64,000 bases of DNA from an uncultured Raoultella sp. (GCA_900759445.1 CAAEVH010000075.1:14930-78929); one strand, 5' to 3'; positions 17,384 to 27,209 are shown, counted from the first letter of the stretch. Translations and numbers: made by a program. Notes: generated by a model from the letters alone, not told the origin.

Positions 17384-19370
17384 ATGTCACACCGGCTTTG
17401 TTTATTTCTGCAAAGTGCTGATCCTCGATTTTTTTTATCTCGGCGACGGGTACGTAATAATCCACATCTTCATCGAAGCTTTTAATAACCCAGGTCAGGA
17501 TAATCCCGAGGAATGACAATCCCGCCAGCCACCAGATATGCCAGATAGCCCCGAAGCCAAACCCGATGCAGAGCAGACCAATAATCAGCCCCGCCCCGCT
17601 GTTTTTCGGCATATGGATTTCGGCATAGTTAGCAGGTTGCTTGTATGCCTCCCCTCTTTCCTTCATTTCCCAGAACGCATCACGTTCGTGGACAAAAGGC
17701 ACTTCAGCAAAGTTATAGAATGGCGGCGGGGAAGAGGTGGACCACTCCAGTGTCCGTCCGCCCCACGGGTCGCCGGTCATATCCCGGTTTTCGTGGCGGT
17801 CGCGCACCGACACCCAGAACATAATGACCTGGCACAGTATCCCGCAGGCTATCAGCGCAGCACCGCTGGCTGCCACGACCAGCAGGGGATGGAACTGGGG
17901 GTCAATATTCTGACTCAAGCGGCGGGTCATCCCCATGAACCCCAGCACATAGAGCGGCATAAACGCCACATAAAATCCGATGATCCAGAACCAGAACGCC
18001 CTCTTGTTCCATTTTTCATTCAGGGTGAACCCCATCGCTTTCGGGAACCAGTAGGACACACCAGCCATACTGCCGAACACCACTCCGCCGATAATGACAT
18101 TATGGAAGTGGGCAATCAGGAACAGGCTGTTGTGCAGGACAAAGTCAGCTCCCGGCACGGCCAGCAGGACGCCGGTCATACCCCCTATAGAAAAGGTGAC
18201 AATAAAACCTACCGTCCATAACATAGCGGAGTGCATCTGAATGCGCCCCTGATACATGGTGAACAACCAGTTGAAGATTTTCACACCAGTCGGGATAGCG
18301 ATAATCATCGTCATGATCCCGAAGAAGGCGTTAACGTTCGCACCGGCTCCCATGGTGAAGAAGTGATGCAGCCATACCAGGAAGGAAAGCAAAGTGATGG
18401 CGACCGTTGCCCACACCAGCGAGGTATAACCGAACAGACGTTTCCTGGAAAAGGTTGCCACCACTTCCGAGTAGACCCCGAAGACCGGCAACACCAGTAT
18501 ATACACTTCCGGATGGCCCCACGCCCAAATCAGGTTGACGTACATCATCATGTTGCCGCCCATATCATTGGTGAAGAAATGGAAGCCCAGATAGCGGTCA
18601 AGGGTCAGCAATGTCAGCGTGACGGTCAGCACAGGGAAAGAAGCGATAATCAGCACGTTGGTACACAACGACGCCCAGGTGAACACCGGCATCTTAAACA
18701 TCGTCATACCCGGTGCACGCATTTTCAGTATGGTGACGAAGAAGTTAATCCCGGTCAGTGTGGTCCCGATCCCCGACAGCTGGAGTGTCCATATCCAGTA
18801 ATCCACCCCGACACCGGGACTGTACGCTAACTCCGAAAGCGGCGGATATGCCAGCCAGCCGGTGGTCGCAAACTCCCCCACTCCCAGGCAGAGATTAACC
18901 AGCACCACGCCTACCACCGTTAACCAGAAACTCAGGTTGTTCAGGAAAGGAAAAGCCACATCACGCGCGCCAATCTGCAGGGGCACCACAATATTCATCA
19001 GGCCGATAACGAAAGGCATCGCCACGAAAAAAATCATGATTACACCGTGACCCGTAAAAATTTGATCGTAGTGCCAGGGCGGCAGATACCCCGCCCCTTC
19101 CACTCCGGATGAGGCCAGTACCTGCTGGCTGCGCATCATGATTGCATCGGAAAAGCCGCGCAGTAACATCACGAACGCGACGATGATGTACATGATCCCG
19201 AGCTTTTTATGGTCAACGGAGGTCAGCCATTCGGACCATAAATATTTCCACTTACCGTAATATGTGATGGCGGCAACAATTGCCACACCAAGTATCAGAA
19301 TAGCAACGATCGTTACCCTGACAATCGGGTCCTCAGGTATGGCATCCAGCGTCAGTTTTCCTGTGAGCAT
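17373..19370 (-). CDS. cyoB: Cytochrome bo ubiquinol oxidase subunit I
   Basis: A 665-residue catalytic subunit that oxidises ubiquinol, reduces oxygen to water and pumps protons. Heme-copper ligands are present: H108 in FTGHGV (low-spin heme), H and Y in [14 protein letters not shown] in WLHHFF and the two H in IAHFHN. Quinol-site residues R71, D75, H100 and Q103 are kept (R71, D75, H98, Q101 in E. coli, offset by two residues). The residue before the site histidine is W99, where I recall H97 in E. coli. About two residues longer than E. coli CyoB and very similar along its length, so it should be functional, using heme O made by the host's own CyoE. Confidence 0.96.
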   Translation of the reverse strand: MLTGKLTLDAIPEDPIVRVTIVAILILGVAIVAAITYYGKWKYLWSEWLTSVDHKKLGIMYIIVAFVMLLRGFSDAIMMRSQQVLASSGVEGAGYLPPWHYDQIFTGHGVIMIFFVAMPFVIGLMNIVVPLQIGARDVAFPFLNNLSFWLTVVGVVLVNLCLGVGEFATTGWLAYPPLSELAYSPGVGVDYWIWTLQLSGIGTTLTGINFFVTILKMRAPGMTMFKMPVFTWASLCTNVLIIASFPVLTVTLTLLTLDRYLGFHFFTNDMGGNMMMYVNLIWAWGHPEVYILVLPVFGVYSEVVATFSRKRLFGYTSLVWATVAITLLSFLVWLHHFFTMGAGANVNAFFGIMTMIIAIPTGVKIFNWLFTMYQGRIQMHSAMLWTVGFIVTFSIGGMTGVLLAVPGADFVLHNSLFLIAHFHNVIIGGVVFGSMAGVSYWFPKAMGFTLNEKWNKRAFWFWIIGFYVAFMPLYVLGFMGMTRRLSQNIDPQFHPLLVVAASGAALIACGILCQVIMFWVSVRDRHENRDMTGDPWGGRTLEWSTSSPPPFYNFAEVPFVHERDAFWEMKERGEAYKQPANYAEIHMPKNSGAGLIIGLLCIGFGFGAIWHIWWLAGLSFLGIILTWVIKSFDEDVDYYVPVAEIKKIEDQHFAEINKAGVTYGK

Positions 19371-19372
19371 AA

Positions 19373-20299
19373 TTAATTTCCCCGCGCTCTGTGTGAGAGG
19401 TGTTGTTCCGGCTCTGACCCAGTCATTCCCGTCTCCTTATCGTGATCGTGTGCTTTAAATTTTTCAGTCACGTATCTGAACAACGTCGGATCGATGACAG
19501 AGAAGAATTCAACCGGGTGGTTTTCGTCAGGCTCAGCCAGTTTTTCAAAATCAGCCGGACCGAGCAGCATATCCGGTGATTTCTTCACATCAGCGATCCA
19601 CTGTTCAAACGCGGTATTATCCGGTACGGCAGTCGCTTTAAATTTCATGCCGGAAAAGCCCCTGCCGCTGTAACTGGACGAGATTCCGTTGAAGGTTCCC
19701 GTTTCACCGGCGATCAGATGCAGCCGGGTCTGCATGCCCGGCATCGCATAAATCTGGCTGCCGAGTGCCGGAATAAAAAAGCCATTCATCACGGAATTGG
19801 ATGTAATACGCAAATTCAAGGGGGTATTTACCGGGAATACAATCTGATTGACGGTGGCAATGCCCTGTTGGGGATAAATAAACAACCATTTCCAGTCCAG
19901 GGAGATGACTTCGATATCGATGGGTTTCACCGCAGAGGTCAGTGGCCTGGATGGGTCAAGCGCATGGGTGGACTTCCATGTCAGCACGGCCAGAAACAGA
20001 ATAATCAGGACGGGCACCGTCCAGACCACCGCCTCCACTTTATTGGAGTGGGACCAGTCAGGCGTATATTTCGCCGTGGTATTCGTGGTCCGGTATTTCC
20101 AGGTAAACACAACTGCCATCAGAACCACGGGAATAACGACCACTAACATCAGACAAAAAGCCGTAATGATTAGCGCCCGTTGTTCAATAGCGATTTGCCC
20201 TTTGGGATCAAGTAAAACAGCATGACATCCGCTTAGTAATAACGTCCCTGTTATTACCGGCAGGCATTTCACAATGGTCTTATATTTATGATATCGCAT
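19373..20299 (-). CDS. cyoA: Cytochrome bo ubiquinol oxidase subunit II
   Basis: A 308-residue lipoprotein subunit with lipobox LLLSGC (C25), two transmembrane helices (about 42-65 and 88-108) and a periplasmic cupredoxin-like domain without copper ligands, as in quinol oxidases ([40 protein letters not shown]). Slightly shorter than E. coli CyoA (315). First gene of the cyo block; its start is 105 bp downstream of the stop of the efflux permease on the same strand, with no clear terminator between them. Confidence 0.95.
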   Translation of the reverse strand: MRYHKYKTIVKCLPVITGTLLLSGCHAVLLDPKGQIAIEQRALIITAFCLMLVVVIPVVLMAVVFTWKYRTTNTTAKYTPDWSHSNKVEAVVWTVPVLIILFLAVLTWKSTHALDPSRPLTSAVKPIDIEVISLDWKWLFIYPQQGIATVNQIVFPVNTPLNLRITSNSVMNGFFIPALGSQIYAMPGMQTRLHLIAGETGTFNGISSSYSGRGFSGMKFKATAVPDNTAFEQWIADVKKSPDMLLGPADFEKLAEPDENHPVEFFSVIDPTLFRYVTEKFKAHDHDKETGMTGSEPEQHLSHRARGN

Positions 20300-20404
20300 G
20301 GGACAACCTCATTTCACGGACTTGCAGACCGGCAATAAATAATGAAACCTTTTCACGGGGAGATACTCTGCCCTTCTCATTCCCGCTACCGCCATTCCTG
20401 TTAT

Positions 20405-21937
20405 TTAATGGCCCGACATCTTCTGAAGCGGCCCTTTCGGTTTTTTGATTAGCCAGATAATGCCTATGGACCCCAGCATCAGAACGGTGGCCGACTGATA
20501 GAAATCGTTCGTTGCCAGCATGATGGCCTGACTGTCGATCATTCTCGAAAACAGAGCCGCTGACGTGTCTGTCGGAATACCGGCCGCGCCCAGCGTGTTG
20601 CTGACAATCCCTGGCACGTCAGGATTGATTGCCGTCACCAGCTCCGCTCGGTTAAATTTTGTCATATGTTCCCAGTAGGTCTGGGTCAGGGAAGAGCCTA
20701 CCGCCATGCACATGACACGCAGGAAGTTCTGCAGCCCGGAACCGGCTGCCACTTTCTCCGGCGGCAGTTCGGACACGCCCAGCGAGGTGAGCGTGATAAG
20801 GCAGGCGGGAACTCCGGCCCCCAGAACGAACATGGGAACGGCAACTGACATAAAGTCAGCCTGCGACGTCAGCAGGGCACGCATCACAAAGGAGACCGCC
20901 AGTACCCCCATGCCATAGCTCACCAGCAGACGGGGATCGACCTTCGGCAGCAGACGACCAATTATGGGCGAGCTCAGGACGGCCAGGATCCCCATGGGGC
21001 CCGTCGCATACCCGGCCCAGGTTGCCGTGTATCCCATCCATTGCTGTAACCAGAGGGGGGTCAGCACGATATTCCCGAAGAAAATACCGAACATCAGACA
21101 GAGCGTGACGGTAGATACCACCCAGTTACGTGACTTAAATACGCTCAGATCCAGCACCGGTTGCTCAGCGGTGAGCTCCCAGATAATCAGCGAGATCAGG
21201 GCAATAGCGGCCACAATGGCGCAGACAATGATAATATCCGAGGAAAACCAGTCCAGTTCACGTCCTTTATCCAGCATGATCTGAAAGGCTGCCACAAAGA
21301 TGACGAGCAGACCCAGCCCCACGCTGTCCAGCCGGGAACGGCTGATATGTGTTTCTTTCCCCTTCAGCACCCACCAGGTCCCAAACCCCACAATCAGACC
21401 AAAGCCGATATTGATGTAAAATACCCACTGCCAGCTCCAGTTATCCGAGATAAGCCCACCCAGTATCGGACCGAATATAGGCGCTACTACCGTCATCATT
21501 CCCCAGAGCGCCACGGCAATGTTGGCCTGTTTCTTCGGGAAGGCTGCAAGCAGCAACGTGGAAGAAAGCGGGATCAGCGGGCCACCGGCAAGCCCCTGCA
21601 GCACACGGAAAATGGCCAGGCTCGGTAGTGACCAGGAAAGACCGCAGCAGACAGAAAAAATCACAAATGCAACAACAGAAAAAAGGAATACGCGCACCTG
21701 ACCGAACTGCATCGCCAGCCAGCCGGTCAGCGGCACCGTGATGGCTTCAGCCACCGCATAGGCGGTGATGATCCAGATTCCTTCTGTTGTCGACACGCCC
21801 AGGTAACCGGATATTGTGGGCATCGCGACGTTAGTAATGGTGGTATCGAGTACCACCATAAAATTCCCGAGCGAGAGCACGATTGCCGCAACAACCAGTT
21901 TGAATCCGGACAGAGGTGGAAATGCTGAACCAGACAT
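20405..21937 (-). CDS. DHA2-family MFS drug efflux permease (EmrB-like)
   Basis: A 510-residue inner membrane protein with about 14 helices. MFS motif A region (GWLAMQFGQVRVFLFS), motif C-like stretch (PIFGPILGGLISDNWSWQWVFYIN) and the N-terminal D and T residues (VVLDTTITNVAMPTISGYLG) identify the DHA2/EmrB group of proton-drug antiporters. It partners the adaptor encoded 3 bp upstream and the outer membrane protein before it, forming a tripartite pump. The substrate cannot be told from sequence; relatives export hydrophobic acids, uncouplers and antibiotics. Confidence 0.93.
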   Translation of the reverse strand: MSGSAFPPLSGFKLVVAAIVLSLGNFMVVLDTTITNVAMPTISGYLGVSTTEGIWIITAYAVAEAITVPLTGWLAMQFGQVRVFLFSVVAFVIFSVCCGLSWSLPSLAIFRVLQGLAGGPLIPLSSTLLLAAFPKKQANIAVALWGMMTVVAPIFGPILGGLISDNWSWQWVFYINIGFGLIVGFGTWWVLKGKETHISRSRLDSVGLGLLVIFVAAFQIMLDKGRELDWFSSDIIIVCAIVAAIALISLIIWELTAEQPVLDLSVFKSRNWVVSTVTLCLMFGIFFGNIVLTPLWLQQWMGYTATWAGYATGPMGILAVLSSPIIGRLLPKVDPRLLVSYGMGVLAVSFVMRALLTSQADFMSVAVPMFVLGAGVPACLITLTSLGVSELPPEKVAAGSGLQNFLRVMCMAVGSSLTQTYWEHMTKFNRAELVTAINPDVPGIVSNTLGAAGIPTDTSAALFSRMIDSQAIMLATNDFYQSATVLMLGSIGIIWLIKKPKGPLQKMSGH

Positions 21938-21940
21938 ACC

Positions 21941-23140
21941 TTATTTCTCCGTGTGGTCATCTCTGGCATTCGATGTCAGGTCCACCGTCACTTCCATGGA
22001 CAGCCCGATGCGCAGAGGATTTTTACGCAGTTCTTCCCGCTCCAGACGAACACGCACCGGCAGTCGCTGCACGACCTTAATCCAGTTACCCGTGGCATTC
22101 TGCGCCGGTATCAGTGAAAGCGCGGAACCGGAGCCTCCGTCAAATCCCTGAACCACACCGTGATAAACAACACCGCTGCCGTACAGGTCTGAAGTCAGCT
22201 CTACCTTCTGGCCCGGTCTGACGTCGCTGAGCTGACCTTCCTTGAAATTCGCATCAACATAAATATCCTCGATGGGCACAACCCGCATCAGCCGGTTTCC
22301 AGCCTGAACATGCTGCCCGATATCCACTGAGCGCTGTGTTACCACTCCATCCACCGGGGCCCGGATAACCATACGCGCCAGGTTTATACGGGCCTGATCG
22401 AGACGGGTTCTGGCCGCCACCACAATGGGGTTAGTTTCAACGGTACTGTTCAGAAACAGGGCCTCGTTCGCCTGCCGGGATCCTTTTGCTTCGACACTGC
22501 CAGCGCGAGCAGCTTTCAGACTGGCTTCCGCTTCTCCCAGCGCGGCCGTTGCCTCCCGTAATTCTGTCTGCGCATCCGTAAAATCCTGCTCAGATACGGC
22601 CCCGGCTTTCACCAGATTCCGGCGACGTCGCTCATCAAGGGTGGCCTTATCAAACCGGGCTCGTGCCCTCGCCACATCATGTTCGGCGCTCTGAATACCT
22701 GCTTCACGCGAATCAAGCTGTCCGCTCAGAGCGGTGTCATTGGCCATAATCTGCATCACCTTCCGCCGGGCGCTGCCAAGCTCAGCTTCAGCCTGTGACA
22801 CCGCAATTCTGGCGTCCGTCTCATCAAGCACGACCAGTACATCACCGGCATGCACAAGCTGCGTGTTGACCACATTTACTTTCTTCACCGGTCCGCCGAC
22901 AAGCGGCGTGACGTCTGCGACTTCGGCAGCGGTATAGGCGTTATCCGTTGAGACGGATTTACCGGCAAAGAAAATCAGCCAGATGGCATAACCGATGGCG
23001 ATAAGAATCAGGACGCCACCAAACAAAGCGAATAATTTACGGCGATGCTTTTTTTTATCACCGCTATCCGGTTTTGCATTCGTGTTATCCAGAGCCCTGT
23101 CCATATCCTGTGGGCCGTTTTTATCTTTATCTTCAGTCAT
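21941..23140 (-). CDS. EmrA/HlyD-family periplasmic adaptor
   Basis: A 399-residue membrane fusion protein: charged cytoplasmic start (EDKDKNGPQD, KKKHRRK), one transmembrane helix (about 35-54), lipoyl half (TPLVGGPVKKVNVVNTQLVHAGDVLVVLD), a long coiled coil (about 110-240) and beta-barrel (IRAPVDGVVTQRSVDIGQHVQAG, RVVPIEDIYVDANFKEGQL). EmrA is about 390 residues. Start and stop codons overlap or abut those of its neighbours, indicating coupled translation. Confidence 0.93.
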   Translation of the reverse strand: MTEDKDKNGPQDMDRALDNTNAKPDSGDKKKHRRKLFALFGGVLILIAIGYAIWLIFFAGKSVSTDNAYTAAEVADVTPLVGGPVKKVNVVNTQLVHAGDVLVVLDETDARIAVSQAEAELGSARRKVMQIMANDTALSGQLDSREAGIQSAEHDVARARARFDKATLDERRRRNLVKAGAVSEQDFTDAQTELREATAALGEAEASLKAARAGSVEAKGSRQANEALFLNSTVETNPIVVAARTRLDQARINLARMVIRAPVDGVVTQRSVDIGQHVQAGNRLMRVVPIEDIYVDANFKEGQLSDVRPGQKVELTSDLYGSGVVYHGVVQGFDGGSGSALSLIPAQNATGNWIKVVQRLPVRVRLEREELRKNPLRIGLSMEVTVDLTSNARDDHTEK

Positions 23141-24639
23141 TACGGTTTCACCTGCGCATCAAATGTTGAACTGGATTCAAATCCGCCCCCAAGGGCCTTG
23201 ACGAGTGACACATCCAAGACATAACCCCGGGAATGCATGGCTGTATTCGCCAGCTCAGCCTGGAGTAACGCATCTTCAGAAATGAGAACTTCCTGATAAT
23301 CGGCCAGCCCCCCCTGATACCGGGCTTTTGCCAGATGATAAGCTTCCTCGCTGTGGGACAAAGCAGATGCGGTTGCTTCTGACCTGCCCACCAGAGCAGC
23401 AAGGCTCCGTGTAACATCAGCAGTTTCACGTAATGCCTGTGTCAGCGCCTCGTTATACGACGCCACCGCATATTCATATTCCGCTCTCGCACCTTTATAG
23501 TTGGCGCGTAAACGCCCGCCTTCAAAAAGGGGTAAGCTGATGGCAGGTCCGACGCTCCCGATATCAGAGCCCGAGCTGAACAGGTTATTCAGCCCCAGTG
23601 ACTGGTATCCGACGAAGGCCATCAGGTTCACGTTCGGGTAAAACTGCGCTCTGGCAACACCGATATTGCTGGCGGCGGCTTCAACCCGCCACCGTGCGGC
23701 CACCACTTCCGGATTGCGTCCGAGCAGGTTTGCGTTCAGCGCATCAGGTAACCCGACAGGGCGGCGCATCTGCAACCGGGGTCTGAGGATATCCAGCCCT
23801 CTGTCCGGCCCCCGGCCCAGTAAAGCCGCGATGCCGTTTTGGGTTAATTTGATTTGCTCATCGGCTTCAGCCAGCGCCGCTCTGGCGACATCCAGCCGGG
23901 CACCGCTTTCTTCCACGGAGACTCTGGAATCAAGTCCCTGAGCATGGCGTAACTGCACCAGCCTGACGGTATCCGTCCGGTTACGCAGTTGTCGGGCCGC
24001 AATGTCACGACTGTCATACTGGTACTGCAGACGGATATAAGCGTCCGCGAGCATCGTCGTCAGCATCAGTTTCGCGGCGGCGGCATCTGCCTCAGCAGCG
24101 CTGGCTTCGGATGTCGCGGCACGCAGCGCATCCCGGTTTTTACCCCAGAAATCCAGTTCCCAGCTAAAGTTGAGGCTGGCCTGCCCCATATCATTCCATC
24201 CGTGCGGCACGGCTGTTTTAGGGTAGATGTAGTTGTAGCTGAGCTTCTCTTTATCAATGGACGCGCTGGCGTCCATTGACGGGTATAACCGGGAACGGGC
24301 GACACCGGTTCTGGCCGTGGCTTCACGCACCCGGGCTTCTGCCTGTGCCAGAGAAGGTGAATGCGCGGTGGCTTCACTCATCAGCTGGTTAAGCTGCGTA
24401 TCGCCGAAGGCCATCCACCATTTTTCCTGCGGCCAGTCAGCATGCGGAGCGGAAAAACTGCGTTGTGAAATCAGCGCCGCAGCCTGCTCCGGCTGAGGAG
24501 CAGTTCCCAGATCGGGGATCGCAGCACATGACCCCAAAGCAAGACTGAGCACGGAGATAACACATCCTTTCAGATAATGCGGACGGTACCTTACTGACTT
24601 CGTCCCATGTGCAAATCTGTAACCTGACACACACCTCAT
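23140..24639 (-). CDS. Outer membrane efflux lipoprotein, NodT/OprM family
   Basis: A 499-residue outer membrane factor with lipobox LALGSC (C38). Family motifs: KWWMAFGDTQLNQLMSEA, ASINFSWELDFWGKNRD-like block (LNFSWELDFWGK), TTMLADAYIRLQ, LLGRNPEVVAARWRVEAA and the C-terminal repeat LPLFEGGRLRAN. It completes the tripartite MFS pump and is the first gene of the minus-strand unit under the TetR-type operator at 24682. The N-terminal extension before the lipobox is longer than usual, so translation may start a little downstream. Confidence 0.92.
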   Translation of the reverse strand: MRCVSGYRFAHGTKSVRYRPHYLKGCVISVLSLALGSCAAIPDLGTAPQPEQAAALISQRSFSAPHADWPQEKWWMAFGDTQLNQLMSEATAHSPSLAQAEARVREATARTGVARSRLYPSMDASASIDKEKLSYNYIYPKTAVPHGWNDMGQASLNFSWELDFWGKNRDALRAATSEASAAEADAAAAKLMLTTMLADAYIRLQYQYDSRDIAARQLRNRTDTVRLVQLRHAQGLDSRVSVEESGARLDVARAALAEADEQIKLTQNGIAALLGRGPDRGLDILRPRLQMRRPVGLPDALNANLLGRNPEVVAARWRVEAAASNIGVARAQFYPNVNLMAFVGYQSLGLNNLFSSGSDIGSVGPAISLPLFEGGRLRANYKGARAEYEYAVASYNEALTQALRETADVTRSLAALVGRSEATASALSHSEEAYHLAKARYQGGLADYQEVLISEDALLQAELANTAMHSRGYVLDVSLVKALGGGFESSSTFDAQVKP

Positions 24640-24676
24640 TCTTGATCGCCCTGTTTATTCTAGTTTACGGCGAACA

Positions 24677-24705
24677 AAGTAAACCGATCGGTTCGGTACA
24701 GTCAA
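24677..24705 (-). promoter_or_regulatory. Efflux/cyo operon promoter with embedded TetR operator
   Basis: On the minus strand -35 TTGACT and -10 TTACTT are spaced 17 bp. The spacer contains the palindrome AACCGATCGGTT (24682-24693, plus strand), so a bound repressor would block RNA polymerase directly. The promoter lies about 40 bp upstream of the first pump gene. A second similar operator is at 25702. Confidence 0.8.
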
Positions 24706-24824
24706 GACCAAATTTCACTCAACTACGTCGCAAAAATACGTGAGTAGCACTCAGGCCTGAACGATATGATTTCGAGTTTCATCTTATGGTAAGATCAAGC
24801 TTTATTCCGGATAAGGAAGTGCAG

Positions 24825-25499
24825 ATGTCGGTATCAACAAAGACCTCAATTGACACTAGAAGAAAAAATAAAATACTTTCTAATGATATAGTTAGTAACT
24901 TACCTGAAAAAGCACAACGCGTGCTTGAAGGAGCAAAAGCTATTTTTCTGGAAAGAGGCTATGCAGCAGCATCAACAGATATGATCCAACAGGCTGCTGG
25001 AGTCTCAAAATCAACCGTATATGCATATTATCCAAATAAAGAAGCATTATTTACAGCAGTGATTGAAATAGAATGTGAGCGTTTTCTTCAAAAAGTACAT
25101 AAAATTAAAATTTCGGGAAAAGATATTTATGATAAATTATTTAAAATAGCCCGAACGTATCTGGATATTGTGCTTTCGGAAAATGGCCTCGCTCTCTACC
25201 GTGTTGTAGCTTCTGAAACACCGCGTTTTCCTGAATTAGGTAGACGTTTCTATTTAGCAGGTCCAGAAAAGATAAATAACATTGTTGAAGAAATACTACA
25301 ACAAGCTGAATCTAAAGGAGAAATCTCGTTAGGTGGTATTGGGCGAAATGCAGTTGCTTCCTTATTCGTGAATATGGTACGCGGTGAGCCTCAAATACAG
25401 TGCTTAATGCATCCAAAATCTTCCACTTCTGCTGCACAGCGTGATCAATGGGCAAAGGATGCGGTCAATGCCTTTTTATTAGCCTTTCGTAAAGGATAA
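24825..25499 (+). CDS. TetR/AcrR-family repressor
   Basis: A 224-residue regulator divergent from the pump/cyo operon. HTH at about 30-65: AKAIFLERGYAAASTDMIQQAAGVSKSTVYAYYPNKEALF. The C-terminal ligand domain includes VVASETPRFPELGRRFY, as in AefR-like TetR_C regulators. ATG 24825 follows AAGGAAGTGCAG; a frame extending to 24786 lacks a ribosome site. The coding sequence is markedly more AT-rich than the pump genes, suggesting separate origin. It probably binds AACCGNNCNGTTCG operators on both sides of itself. Confidence 0.92.
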   Translation: MSVSTKTSIDTRRKNKILSNDIVSNLPEKAQRVLEGAKAIFLERGYAAASTDMIQQAAGVSKSTVYAYYPNKEALFTAVIEIECERFLQKVHKIKISGKDIYDKLFKIARTYLDIVLSENGLALYRVVASETPRFPELGRRFYLAGPEKINNIVEEILQQAESKGEISLGGIGRNAVASLFVNMVRGEPQIQCLMHPKSSTSAAQRDQWAKDAVNAFLLAFRKG

Positions 25500-25668
25500 T
25501 TATAATCTCCAGTTTTAAAGAAATTAGAAGATGCTCAGGAGTTTATAATATTATCAATTTGTTCCATATTATTATATGGAACACTACCATCAAGTGGATT
25601 ACATTTTCCGAATCGTTCTTCTCTATAACTCCAGGCGACTAAATTTAGTTAGCGCCCTAACTTGCCTC

Positions 25669-25715
25669 TTGACAGAAATTTTGTCTATCCTGATCAAATC
25701 GAACCGTACCGTTCG
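25669..25715 (+). promoter_or_regulatory. Second TetR-type operator with rightward promoter
   Basis: TTGACA at 25669-25674 (with a weak -10 about 17 bp later) is followed by the imperfect palindrome CGAACCGTACCGTTCG (25700-25715). It shares AACCGNNCNGTTCG with the pump operator at 24682. AGGAGA and an ATG (25737) follow, so a second regulated gene existed or exists here. Confidence 0.65.
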
Positions 25716-25736
25716 TTTTAGTCAGGAGACGTTAGC

Positions 25737-26213
25737 ATGATCGGAGTAGTAAGGTTTTCAGAACTAATGGAGCACTGGGAGGCAATTTCTCTACCAGCAC
25801 CAGGAAGCATCTATGAGCCAAAGCAGCGCTCAAGCAACTGCCTCAAACATAACCCTTGCAACATAAAAGATTGGATTACTATTGAATTCTCTCAACAGGG
25901 ATCCTACAAACGAAAATATGAAAATTTTCGCCATAAAGATCTTGTACTACTACTCTTTATTATTTCGGCTCGATATTTTATTCATAGAGTTTTATCTTCG
26001 TTAGTCTTAATATTATTCAGTTCATCCTTCATTATGCTCTCAGGAAATTGTCTCCTCATCCATAGTTACGAGAGAAAATTTCATAGCGAACTAAAAACTA
26101 GTTTAACAATTTTATTTTTAAACTCTTTACTTTATAAAATAGGGTTCATTTGTACATTATCGATAATATTCATGAATAATGAAACAGTGAATCGTAATTT
26201 AAGTTTTGCATAG
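25737..26213 (+). CDS. Uncertain ORF, possibly the 5' stub of a lost TetR-regulated gene
   Basis: A 158-codon frame with a strong ribosome site (AGGAGA, 8 nt before the ATG) under the second TetR operator. The first 35-40 residues have ordinary composition; the rest is AT-rich, low-complexity, hydrophobic translation that looks like non-coding DNA read through. I recognise no family. The likeliest explanation is a real gene start joined to unrelated DNA by recombination. If it is real, two membrane segments would lie at about 70-105 and 120-145. Confidence 0.25.
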   Translation: MIGVVRFSELMEHWEAISLPAPGSIYEPKQRSSNCLKHNPCNIKDWITIEFSQQGSYKRKYENFRHKDLVLLLFIISARYFIHRVLSSLVLILFSSSFIMLSGNCLLIHSYERKFHSELKTSLTILFLNSLLYKIGFICTLSIIFMNNETVNRNLSFA

Positions 26214-26237
26214 AAAAATATGTAAAAGGAGTTTTTC

Positions 26238-27164
26238 ATGTTGAAAAGCAGCGAGATCATAAACGGTTCGCTTCCGAAACCTGACTGGGTAACCATACAA
26301 GAAGCCGTTAACATAATTAATACAGAGAGCAACGAAAGAATCAAAGAGAGTGATATTTACCGTTATGCATTATATAATAAAATTAATCTCGCCATATACT
26401 TTCAATCTCCAATTATTCTGAGAAAAATAAAATATGCATTTCAAAAAGTAAAAATGCATCCAGCTAGAGGGACATTGATTCATCGTTTATGTCTGCTAGA
26501 AAAAAATAGCTTTATTAATGGATGGGACTCAATTTTCAGTACTGAGGGCAGATACGTCCACTCCACACAAAATATTATTGATACATCACTTATTGGGTTT
26601 GAATGTATTTTAATAAAGCAATTTCTCGCATGCTCATTGAATATACCATTACCAATTATTGGGAAAAACACGGTAAATTATGGCATCACTGTTACTATGT
26701 CCAATGAAGTTTTTCAGCTGTTTGAAAAAACAACCTGGAAGTGTAGAATTGAACATCAAATAAAAAACCTACCAACAGATCTGGCGTTTGATATTATGGA
26801 GAGAATTTCTTCAGAGGGAACGATAAATCAAAATACAAAGCAAGAATATTTCCCCCTCTATAATTTGCCTCAGGATTCCTGCTTTGTTATTCGTTACTCA
26901 GAGATTGAGAAACTAATTAGCACCCAGGTTACAGAGAAATCCCTCCCCTCTTCAACTAGAATATCCACACCCTTGTCAAGGTTATTTTGGCTCGCTTGTA
27001 GGCACAATGATGTTATCAGTCCATTAATAAAACAACCCTATAAATTATTGACAATTTTTGAAGAATGGGCGGCAGCTGATGGTATCACTGACCGTCTAAG
27101 CGGTGATACTTTAAAAACAGCACTAGAGCGTGGCTCCCCTCCGTCCTCATCCTTATTAAATTGA
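26238..27164 (+). CDS. ICE-borne protein of unknown function
   Basis: A 308-residue protein without signal peptide or transmembrane segment. AAAGGAG precedes the ATG. The N-terminal KPDWVTIQEAVNIINTESNERIKESDIYRYALYNKINLAIYF region looks like a helix-turn-helix or excisionase-like fold (a 'WVTIQEAV...ESDIYRYAL' pattern used to choose DNA sites), and the C-terminus (LFWLACRHNDVISPL, EEWAAADGITDRLSGDTLKTALERG) resembles short domains seen in other island-borne regulators. AT-rich like the neighbouring tetR. It sits just before alpA, so a role in ICE regulation is plausible; this is inference. Confidence 0.7.
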   Translation: MLKSSEIINGSLPKPDWVTIQEAVNIINTESNERIKESDIYRYALYNKINLAIYFQSPIILRKIKYAFQKVKMHPARGTLIHRLCLLEKNSFINGWDSIFSTEGRYVHSTQNIIDTSLIGFECILIKQFLACSLNIPLPIIGKNTVNYGITVTMSNEVFQLFEKTTWKCRIEHQIKNLPTDLAFDIMERISSEGTINQNTKQEYFPLYNLPQDSCFVIRYSEIEKLISTQVTEKSLPSSTRISTPLSRLFWLACRHNDVISPLIKQPYKLLTIFEEWAAADGITDRLSGDTLKTALERGSPPSSSLLN

Positions 27165-27209
27165 TATTGTGTTTATCTGTCAACAATATGATCCCGTATT
27201 TAGTTTATT

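Noticed and set aside
17538..18830. Long plus-strand ORFs opposite cyoB
   Set aside because: They are histidine- and glutamine-rich antisense readings of a conserved membrane protein gene; cyoB on the minus strand explains the DNA.
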